A stretch of 5,245 nt of DNA. It comes from Brucellaceae bacterium. GTDB taxonomy: Bacteria > Pseudomonadota > Alphaproteobacteria > Rhizobiales > Rhizobiaceae. The notes under the pieces are model-generated. The model saw only the letters and a list, made by a program, of their open reading frames with translations. It was not told where the DNA came from and made no database searches. Positions 1 through 5,220 of this stretch are shown piece after piece (within the stretch, counting starts at the first letter, position 1; every line of letters begins with the position of its first letter). The stretch lies in assembly GCA_031253705.1 (NCBI GenBank), contig JAIRVW010000319.1:1-5245 (forward strand), given 5' to 3'. A program made the position numbers and the translations under genes.

Positions 1-334
1 ATGACTTATAAATAAAACGTACCTGTCTTCTCTGCCGGATAGCATCGCAGAGTATTGGAAATGCCAGCATGCGGTACCCCTCCCGCTAATGCTGTGCCAA
101 TGACAGATATCTGAAACAATTTCAACATAAACCGCCGAAATTCATACTATAGTTTCATGGAATATTAAGATTAAATATCAGTAATTTAACTAATAATAAG
201 ACTAAATCAGATGATAGAATCTCACAATCGCCTACACATAAATGTGAGAAGCCGGAACGGCATTGCATTTACCGCAAAGGCCTATAGAGTGAAGTGACTG
301 TTATTACACAGGAATAAACAAAACGGAGTATGAC
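1..334. other. Left intergenic region without a supported gene
   Basis: No convincing coding sequence is visible. The + strand has stop codons in all frames within about the first 15 nt, so a + strand gene from outside could at most end here. The longest - strand possibility is a 40-codon ORF (128 to 6) without a ribosome binding site. From about 120 to 240 the DNA is AT-rich, as expected for a promoter region of the small gene at 335, but I could not find a -35/-10 pair with good spacing. The only clear structure is the inverted repeat at 220-249. Confidence 0.6.
220..249. repeat. 7-bp inverted repeat upstream of the small membrane-protein gene
   Basis: TCTCACA (220-226) and TGTGAGA (243-249) are perfect reverse complements separated by 16 nt. 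The centre lies about 100 bp upstream of the start codon at 335. It could be an operator for an unidentified dimeric regulator or a weak hairpin in a long leader. A 7-bp dyad with a 16-nt loop in AT-rich DNA may also occur by chance, so no function is assigned. Confidence 0.3.
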
Positions 335-550
335 ATGATTTTCAAAGCCACCACTCTCATCGTCTCACTCCTGTTTATCGGCCTGCCACTATCGGTTGTA
401 ATCGCCGCTTTTGCGGAGAGAAAATACCTCGAGGCACAATCCGGCTCTCAATATGCCGAGGTCAAGGCCTTCGGTGTCTGGGTGGTATCGCTGATCATTA
501 TTTTCAGCATTATTCTGTTTTTGACCAATATCGTTGCAGCCTATATCTGA
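335..550 (+). CDS. Small two-helix membrane protein of unknown function
   Basis: The gene encodes a 71-residue protein that I do not recognise. Two hydrophobic segments are clear, at about residues 5-26 and 45-66. They are joined by a short polar, charged loop (about 27-44, with ERK and the Glu/Lys-containing stretch AEVK), so it is probably an inner-membrane hairpin protein. The ATG at 335 is preceded by a good Shine-Dalgarno, GGAG at 325-328, with 6 nt spacing; this and the fit of the first helix support a real gene despite its size. It stands alone on the + strand, convergent with the doxX/MFS operon, and is followed 21 nt later by a strong hairpin. Nothing in it indicates a partner or substrate. 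Confidence 0.7.
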   Translation: MIFKATTLIVSLLFIGLPLSVVIAAFAERKYLEAQSGSQYAEVKAFGVWVVSLIIIFSIILFLTNIVAAYI

Positions 551-571
551 GAGCTTCTCGAACTGCGGTGA

Positions 572-599
572 CAGTCACTCCCTCCCGGAGGAGTGACTG
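572..599. terminator. Hairpin between convergent genes, probable bidirectional terminator
   Basis: CAGTCACTCC (572-581) pairs perfectly with GGAGTGACTG (590-599), a 10-bp stem. With one bulged base, two further pairs form inside the 8-nt loop. It lies between the stop codons of the small membrane-protein gene (550) and the oppositely oriented DoxX gene (615), where a shared terminator would be expected. Neither strand shows the U-tract of a canonical intrinsic terminator, so it could instead be an mRNA 3'-end stabiliser or act together with Rho. Confidence 0.6.
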
Positions 600-614
600 C
601 TGACAGATAGCCGG

Positions 615-1025
615 TCAGCCATAACGCCCTTTAAAGCGGCTATAAACGGCATAAACCGCCAGCCCTCCAATGACAGACGCATGCTCAAGGGCAACAGTCA
701 TATCACGGAAGGCTTCCTCACCCTGCTTTGCCCAAAACGGATGAGCAACCGGTATGGTCAGGATCGTGAAGACGGCCAGTGCACCGGTGGCCAGCCAGAC
801 ACCTCTGTTACAGATAATCATCAATGAAGCACCGATCTGCAGGATCAGCGTCATCAGATTATAGATCCAGCCCGGTTTCAGGCCGAAATCATCCATAATG
901 CCTGCACTGGCCGTGAAATCGAATAATTTCGCCAGTCCGCTCGACCAGAAAACCAGTGTGAGCAGAATTCTTGCCAGAAGATCGAACCAACGCGAATCCA
1001 GTATTTTTGCGATCATATCCGGCAT
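615..1025 (-). CDS. DoxX family membrane protein
   Basis: The 136-residue product has four hydrophobic segments, at about residues 15-34, 52-72, 76-95 and 110-128, the usual DoxX size and topology. The N-terminal helix carries the family-typical pattern ARILL...VFWSSGLAKL, and the HPFW motif follows helix 3 (residues 95-98). The DoxX family is poorly characterised biochemically. In mycobacteria a DoxX protein assembles with superoxide dismutase SodA and a thiosulfate sulfurtransferase in a membrane redox-defence complex; extending that role here is inference. The start ATG at 1025 has a strong Shine-Dalgarno (AAGGAG, overlapping the end of the upstream gene), and only 3 nt separate it from the exporter's stop codon. 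The two genes are therefore almost certainly translated from one mRNA driven by the SoxR-type promoter at 2648-2678. The transcript probably ends at the hairpin at 572-599. Confidence 0.88.
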   Translation of the reverse strand: MPDMIAKILDSRWFDLLARILLTLVFWSSGLAKLFDFTASAGIMDDFGLKPGWIYNLMTLILQIGASLMIICNRGVWLATGALAVFTILTIPVAHPFWAKQGEEAFRDMTVALEHASVIGGLAVYAVYSRFKGRYG

Positions 1026-1028
1026 GGC

Positions 1029-2495
1029 TCACTCCTTACCACCGGTAAGGCGCACAACCTTCATCGCCACGAAAATAGCCAGAACCGGTGCCGTAGCAAA
1101 AATACCCGCCAGCCATAGCGACGCATTGGAAGCGCCGGCCACATCACCGGCATCAGAAATACCGGCGAAATTGGCGATCATACCGGCACAGGCTGTACCA
1201 AAGGCAATGGCAAAGAGCTGAACCGTGGTCATGCCACCGGCGGCCAGATCCTGTTCTGTTGACGGAGCATTCTGATAAACCCGTGTCACCAGACTTGGCC
1301 ACGCAAAACCAATACCAAAACCGATTAACACCAGTCCCACGCAGATCGGCAGCAGATAAGTCCAGTCACCGCTACTATTAACCGGCATAAAGAGCGCAAA
1401 CAGCACCAGCCCCACCAGCACCATCACAGGACCTGCAAAAATCAGGAAATTGCCGCTGTTCTGCCAGCGTGAGCTTAGAAATGATGCTGCTGTCCAGCCG
1501 ATTGCCATCAAAGCAGCCAAATAACCAGCCCAGAGCGGGGTCTGACCATGCAGCTTCTGCAACAGATAAGGCACATAAATTTCCGGCTGCATACTCATCA
1601 TCAGCAGTGCAATCATCAGATAAAGTGCACCAAGCGGCGTGGAAATATTGAAAGCCTTGCGCGGCAACAAACGCGCTTTGGCATTCATATCCACCAGAGC
1701 AATCGCCACAATCATTGTCAAAGCGCCAACCAGCCCGATCATATTCCATGTCAGCTCTTTCGACAGGCTACCCGCTGAAACTGCAAGCACCGCACAGGTG
1801 AGCAGAATAAGCTGAAATAGTGGTATGGAAGATTGCTCATTCTTATCGTGGCTGCGCTTCGGCAAAGTGGTGAAAGCCAGCACTGCAAACAGCGCTACAA
1901 AGGGCAGCAACGACCAGAAAGCCGCACGCCATGCACTATATTCGGCAAAAACACCGCCGATTGCAGGACCTATCAGCGTTGCGACACCAAACATGGCTGA
2001 GATCAGACCAATCGCCCGCCCCCACAAATGTTCCGGCAGTACAATCCGTGTCAGCCCGTAGGCAAGCGCATAGAGAAAGCCGCCGCCAAGCCCCTGAACA
2101 GCACGACCAACCAGCATAACCGGCATATTAATCGCCAGCGAGCAAATCAGCGTACCGCCGCCAAATAATAAAGTGGCAACCAGATAGGCACCGCGCGGCC
2201 CTGTGCTTCTCAGTAATTTCGCCGTCAGGGCGGCGCCAAGAATAGAGGCAACGACAAACAGGGTCGTCGTCCATGCATAGAAGTCCAGTCCGCCGATTTC
2301 AACGATCACAGACGGCATAACTGTGGTGGCGATATACATATTCACGGCATGCAATGTCACACCGCCTGCAAGGGCAAGCGCATAAATACCGTTTTTTCCG
2401 CTGAACAGCTCTCCCCAGCCTGCGGGAGTTTTGTCTTGTTTCAAAGCTGCGGCATCACCACCGGCTGATACTGCTTCAGTCGCTTGATTACTCAT
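1029..2495 (-). CDS. MFS exporter, DHA2 (EmrB/QacA-like) drug:proton antiporter type
   Basis: The product (488 residues from the ATG at 2495) is an inner-membrane major facilitator. I count 14 hydrophobic segments, as in the DHA2 family. Visible motifs are motif B (LVGRAVQGLGGG, about residues 128-139) and the antiporter motif C (GVATLIGPAIGG, about 170-181), followed by the conserved WRAAFW. The segment after helix 1 (MYIATTVMPSVIVEIGG) is DHA2-like. Motif A between helices 2 and 3 is degenerate (KLLRSTGPRG, lacking the usual Asp). Motif C points to export rather than uptake; the substrate cannot be read from the sequence, but control by SoxR suggests redox-active or otherwise toxic small molecules. 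I chose ATG 2495 because GGAGAG (2501-2506) precedes it at good spacing. An in-frame TTG at 2525, also with an AAGGA-like site, would add ten residues and cannot be excluded. The gene forms an operon with the DoxX gene. Confidence 0.92.
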   Translation of the reverse strand: MSNQATEAVSAGGDAAALKQDKTPAGWGELFSGKNGIYALALAGGVTLHAVNMYIATTVMPSVIVEIGGLDFYAWTTTLFVVASILGAALTAKLLRSTGPRGAYLVATLLFGGGTLICSLAINMPVMLVGRAVQGLGGGFLYALAYGLTRIVLPEHLWGRAIGLISAMFGVATLIGPAIGGVFAEYSAWRAAFWSLLPFVALFAVLAFTTLPKRSHDKNEQSSIPLFQLILLTCAVLAVSAGSLSKELTWNMIGLVGALTMIVAIALVDMNAKARLLPRKAFNISTPLGALYLMIALLMMSMQPEIYVPYLLQKLHGQTPLWAGYLAALMAIGWTAASFLSSRWQNSGNFLIFAGPVMVLVGLVLFALFMPVNSSGDWTYLLPICVGLVLIGFGIGFAWPSLVTRVYQNAPSTEQDLAAGGMTTVQLFAIAFGTACAGMIANFAGISDAGDVAGASNASLWLAGIFATAPVLAIFVAMKVVRLTGGKE

Positions 2496-2647
2496 GTCGG
2501 CTCTCCAAAATGCGTCAAAACGCAAAGGTTCCTTCGCTGCCGCAAGCCTTCAGCCGTCTTCACAATTGGCGGAGAAATCCTGCAGCATCTCAAAAGAATG
2601 CCTGTGACAACCGCTTGAAATGACAGATTGTCGCATGCACCGACATA
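2496..2647 (-). other. Untranslated leader of the MFS-doxX operon
   Basis: If transcription starts about 7 nt downstream of the -10 box at 2648-2653, the mRNA has a leader of roughly 145 nt before the ATG at 2495, long for a simple operon. Just upstream of the Shine-Dalgarno is a small stem, 5 bp with a 4-nt loop (2511-2524), which overlaps the alternative TTG start. A 28-codon ORF (2636 to 2550) lies in the leader but lacks a ribosome binding site. No known riboswitch or attenuator was recognised. Confidence 0.4.
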
Positions 2648-2678
2648 CTTATAGAACCTCAACCAAAGTTGAGGTCAA
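2648..2678 (-). promoter_or_regulatory. SoxR-dependent promoter of the MFS-doxX operon
   Basis: On the - strand, TTGACC (2678-2673) serves as -35 and TATAAG (2653-2648) as -10, separated by exactly 19 bp. Such an overlong spacer is the hallmark of promoters activated by MerR-family regulators, including SoxR at E. coli soxS: the bound regulator distorts the DNA to realign the two hexamers. The spacer contains most of a perfect SoxR-type dyad (2656-2675). The promoter lies 30 bp beyond the soxR stop codon and directs transcription into the exporter gene at 2495. The sequence elements are seen directly; activation by SoxR is inferred from this arrangement and the adjacent soxR gene. Confidence 0.88.
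2656..2675. promoter_or_regulatory. SoxR operator (SoxR box), site 1
   Basis: ACCTCAACCAAAGTTGAGGT is a perfect 8-bp inverted repeat around a 4-bp centre. Its 18-bp core has the CCTCAA...TTGAGG form of the E. coli soxS SoxR box, with the same overall length. It lies between the -35 and -10 hexamers of the exporter promoter, the position at which SoxR binds its target promoters. Confidence 0.9.
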
Positions 2679-2707
2679 GCGATGTTTGACGATAAAATTA
2701 AAAAAGT

Positions 2708-3166
2708 TCAGAGTTTTTTCCGGAGCAGGCGGCGCGGCCCTGCCCCTTGCATGCCAAGCTCATCATCGGGATTTCTCAGCGGGCAATCCGCAAGCGAAAG
2801 ACAACCGCAGCCGATACAGGTGGCAATCTGGTCACGCAGTTGCATCAGGCTGATAATGCGTTCCTCCAGCATATCCTTCCATGCACTGGTAAATTGCCGC
2901 CAGTCGCGTGCAGTCGGCACATGATCATGCGGCAGGTCTTCCAGCGCATCGCGGATAACAGCGAGTGAAATCCCTGCCCGCTGGGCAATGCGGATAATTG
3001 CGATACGGCGCAATACGGCACGATGATAGCGCCGCTGATTACCGGCAGTACGCCAGCCGGCAATCAGCTCTTTGGATTCATAAAAATGGATCGTAGAAAC
3101 GGGAACACCGCTGCGGCGGGCAACATCGCCCACCGTCAGCGTTTCTTTCAGTGTAACGGACGTCAT
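2708..3166 (-). CDS. soxR: Redox-sensing transcriptional activator SoxR (MerR family, [2Fe-2S])
   Basis: From the ATG at 3166 the protein has 152 residues. In order it shows the MerR helix-turn-helix (about 10-30, VGDVARRSGVPVSTIHFYE), the wing (GNQRRYHR, about 42-49), a second helical DNA-contact region (IAQRAGI), a long dimerisation helix (about 86-115), and the diagnostic iron-sulfur motif CIGCGCLSLADCPLRNP with Cys117, Cys120, Cys122 and Cys128. SoxR is a cytoplasmic dimer whose cluster, when oxidised by redox-cycling compounds, activates promoters with 19-20 bp spacers. An in-frame TGA just upstream (3178-3176) restricts the start to TTG 3172, ATG 3169 or ATG 3166. GAGG at 3177-3174 gives 7 nt spacing to ATG 3166, the reason for this choice; ATG 3169 is nearly as good. 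The residues between the third and fourth cysteines (LSLAD) differ from E. coli (LSRSD). A SoxR-like box lies immediately upstream of the start codons, suggesting autoregulation. Confidence 0.96.
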   Translation of the reverse strand: MTSVTLKETLTVGDVARRSGVPVSTIHFYESKELIAGWRTAGNQRRYHRAVLRRIAIIRIAQRAGISLAVIRDALEDLPHDHVPTARDWRQFTSAWKDMLEERIISLMQLRDQIATCIGCGCLSLADCPLRNPDDELGMQGAGPRRLLRKKL

Positions 3167-3172
3167 CATCAA

Positions 3173-3192
3173 ACCTCAATATTAGCTGAGGT
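3173..3192. promoter_or_regulatory. Second SoxR-like operator just upstream of the soxR start, likely autoregulatory
   Basis: ACCTCAATATTAGCTGAGGT has perfect 6-bp outer arms and the CCTCAA...CTGAGG core of a SoxR box, with one mismatch in the inner dyad relative to site 1. It occupies the 20 bp directly before the soxR start codons and contains the GAGG Shine-Dalgarno (3177-3174). It also overlaps the best -10 candidate for soxR (TAATAT at 3184-3179, with a weak -35 TTGTGA 16 bp upstream). Hexamers at 19-bp spacing around the box are poor, so repression of soxR by its own product fits better than activation. The soxR promoter assignment is weak. Confidence 0.7.
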
Positions 3193-3237
3193 ACGATAGA
3201 TCACAAACCGGCACAAAAACAGCAACTCACGAAAAGT

Positions 3238-4989
3238 TCAGGCAGAGTAGCGCTGCTCGCCCGCCATCCATGTCTCACTGACTTTAATCTTGCCGATATC
3301 TTTCACATCACCGGTCGGATCTTGTTCCAGAATGGCAAAATCAGCAAATTTTCCGGTTTCAAGACTACCGACCTTATCATCCATATGACAGTGCCATGCG
3401 GCATCAATCGTTACCGCCCGCAAAGCGGCTTCCGCAGGGATGCATTCATCCGAGAAAAACACGCCGCCGCCCTCATTCATCACACGGGCAACCGCGTCCT
3501 GCACGTAACGCAGCGGTTCAATCGGCGTCACGCTCCAGTCAGAATGCAGTGAAATCCGTAAACCTGCTGCCAAAGCAGAGGCACAAGGATCATAATATTT
3601 CGCCCGCTCCGGCCCCAGAATGCGGTCGCGGAATGCCTTGCCCCACCATCGTACATGGCCGATCAGGAAGGACGGCGACAGACCAAGCCGCACCATTTTT
3701 TCCATCTGCTCCGGATGCAGCACACTGCAATGCTCAATCCGGTGGCGCATATCTGTTGGCGCAGAGCCTTGCAACACTGTCTGATAAGCTTCAATCACCG
3801 TATCAATAGCCGCATCGCCATTGGCATGAACACCAACCTGCCAGCCGCCCTCATGCGCCCGCCGGATCACTTCAGTGATCTGTTCAAGGCTGTAATTCAG
3901 CGTACCTCGGCTAGAACTACCCAGATAATTCTCGCGCTGATAGCCGGTTTCCGCCTGATTGGAACCGTCCGCCCATGCCTTAATCCCGTCGATGCGGAAA
4001 AGATCATTTCCCCGACCAGGTTTAATACCGGCCTTGTCCCACTCATCCATCAGCGTGGAAATCAGCATACCGCGATAACGTACCGGCGGATTATCCGCCA
4101 TCACAGCATCCAAAAGCGCAATATCATTGACGCCGGATAGCATGCCGATACTGCAATCATGCAGGCTGGTACAGCCGAGCGATGAGGCATGATTGAACAG
4201 ATTGCGGATACGTTTTTGCACTTCCGCTGCCGTTGGCTGCGGCATCTTTTCAATAAACGGCTCCTGCGCCGCGCTTTCTTCCAGCCTGCCGCTCAGTTTC
4301 CCGTTCAGATCGCGTACAAACCGCGCACCGGACGGGTCCTTCGTCGCCTCTGTTACACCGGCCAGTTTCATCGCCGCGCTGTTGGCATAGGCAATATGGC
4401 CGTTGCTCTCCATCATGAAAAACGGATTGTCGGGCGCTAATGCATCCATTTCTGCCATGGTCGGCGGACGCGCATCCTTTGTAATGCTCGGATCAAAATT
4501 CTTGGCACGTACCCACTCACCGGCTTTTGCCTTGGCTACACCATCTTTCAACGCCATCCAGACATCTTTAACTGTCGGCGTGGCCATCGGACTGACATCA
4601 ATCCAGTCATCCAGCACCACAAAAGTCGTGTGCATATGTGGATCGATCAGCCCCGGCATTAAAGTGCGGCCATCAAGATCAACAATACGCGTTTTAGCAC
4701 CGCTTAAAGCCTGTATATCCTCGGCAGTGCCAACACCGAGAATAGTATCGCCGCGAATGGCAATCGCTTCAGCGCGGACTGCATCCTTATTCATCGTCAG
4801 TACAGTGCCGCCTTTGAAGATCACGTCGGCAGAGCCTTGCGGTGCTGCTGCTGCCAGCACGCTCCGCTGTTCAAGCACAGAAGCGGCAAAAACAGAGCTT
4901 GCGGCCACCCCCATATATTTCAGAAAATTACGCCGTGACGCAGCATTTTTGAGAATGGCTGTCACTCCGGGATTGCAGGCTAAACACAT
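3238..4989 (-). CDS. Tat-exported YtcJ-like metal-dependent amidohydrolase (Amidohydro_3)
   Basis: The 583-residue protein begins with a twin-arginine signal: SRRNFLK at about 18-24, a hydrophobic stretch to about 38 and an Ala-rich cleavage region (about 45-49). It should be folded and metal-loaded in the cytoplasm and exported to the periplasm. The mature part is an amidohydrolase-superfamily enzyme of the YtcJ/N-substituted formamide deformylase group. Probable metal and active-site positions are HMH (His118, His120), SNGH (195-198), Lys337 in DGIKAWADGS, His388 in VHANGD, His420 in RIEH and Asp484 in HSDWS, all in family order, so it is probably active. The substrate is unknown; an amide, formamide or cyclic amide is likely. 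Length is normal for the family plus signal peptide. ATG 4989 is supported by AGGGGA with 8 nt spacing and by the complete Tat signal. An unusual Cys pair (MCLAC) precedes the signal. It lies 65 nt upstream of soxR on the same strand and might be partly cotranscribed with it. Confidence 0.92.
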   Translation of the reverse strand: MCLACNPGVTAILKNAASRRNFLKYMGVAASSVFAASVLEQRSVLAAAAPQGSADVIFKGGTVLTMNKDAVRAEAIAIRGDTILGVGTAEDIQALSGAKTRIVDLDGRTLMPGLIDPHMHTTFVVLDDWIDVSPMATPTVKDVWMALKDGVAKAKAGEWVRAKNFDPSITKDARPPTMAEMDALAPDNPFFMMESNGHIAYANSAAMKLAGVTEATKDPSGARFVRDLNGKLSGRLEESAAQEPFIEKMPQPTAAEVQKRIRNLFNHASSLGCTSLHDCSIGMLSGVNDIALLDAVMADNPPVRYRGMLISTLMDEWDKAGIKPGRGNDLFRIDGIKAWADGSNQAETGYQRENYLGSSSRGTLNYSLEQITEVIRRAHEGGWQVGVHANGDAAIDTVIEAYQTVLQGSAPTDMRHRIEHCSVLHPEQMEKMVRLGLSPSFLIGHVRWWGKAFRDRILGPERAKYYDPCASALAAGLRISLHSDWSVTPIEPLRYVQDAVARVMNEGGGVFFSDECIPAEAALRAVTIDAAWHCHMDDKVGSLETGKFADFAILEQDPTGDVKDIGKIKVSETWMAGEQRYSA

Positions 4990-5168
4990 CGGATACGTCC
5001 CCTGTAAGGATTACTGGATGCCGAATTATTCCTGAATACACATGCAAGTCAGCTAAAACAAATCGAGAAAAATAATAAGATTTAAATTTGCAACAAATAT
5101 GAATGAAGATTGTGTAATACGAATTCAAATATACACAAAAGCAAGTTCATTTAAACAAATTTATTGAA
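4990..5168 (-). promoter_or_regulatory. AT-rich upstream region of the amidohydrolase gene
   Basis: This stretch is strongly AT-rich from about 5050 to 5168 and must carry the promoter if the amidohydrolase is not read from further upstream. I found several weak -10-like hexamers but no convincing -35/-10 pair. There is no CCTCA-type SoxR half-site, so direct SoxR control of this gene is not supported. Confidence 0.35.
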
Positions 5169-5198
5169 GGAGCAGGCCATTTCTTTGTTACCTGCCCC
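5169..5198 (-). terminator. Probable intrinsic terminator of the gene entering from the right
   Basis: In the - strand RNA, GGGGCAGG (5198-5191) pairs with CCUGCUCC (5176-5169) as an 8-bp stem with one G-U pair and a 14-nt loop. It is followed by the moderately U-rich UUCAAUAAAUUUGUUU. On the + strand the same stem would contain an A-C mismatch, so the structure favours the - strand. It lies 22 nt beyond a - strand stop codon at 5221 and upstream of the amidohydrolase promoter region, separating the two transcription units. Confidence 0.55.
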
Positions 5199-5220
5199 GT
5201 CAATACTCATAAAGAACAGA

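Noticed and set aside
6..128. 40-codon - strand ORF in the left intergenic region
   Set aside because: It has no ribosome binding site and an unconvincing composition, and is compatible with chance.
1378..1749. Alternative frames within the MFS gene on both strands (1378-1749 -, 1469-2119 +)
   Set aside because: They overlap conserved transmembrane segments of the exporter and show no recognisable protein features.
2550..2636. Possible 28-residue leader peptide before the exporter gene
   Set aside because: It lacks a Shine-Dalgarno and shows no regulatory codon run or attenuator structure.
2700..2720. A6/T6 inverted repeat at the soxR stop as an intrinsic terminator
   Set aside because: The stem is only A-T pairs and spans the stop codon; it is too weak to be called a terminator.
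3167..3197. SoxR box 2 as an activator site for + strand transcription
   Set aside because: Hexamers at 19-bp spacing are poor (CATCAA/TACGAT), and a + transcript would only run antisense into the amidohydrolase gene.
2702..3240. Shared sequence AAAAGTTCA at the stop codons of soxR (2702-2710) and the amidohydrolase (3232-3240)
   Set aside because: It is a 9-base match including the stop codon in A-rich DNA, with no further similarity on either side; chance is sufficient.
4403..5035. 210-codon open frame on the + strand opposite the amidohydrolase
   Set aside because: It is antisense to a clearly homologous enzyme with intact motifs, has no family features, and is explained by the codon usage of the real gene. 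The other antisense frames at 3322-4440 were rejected for the same reason.
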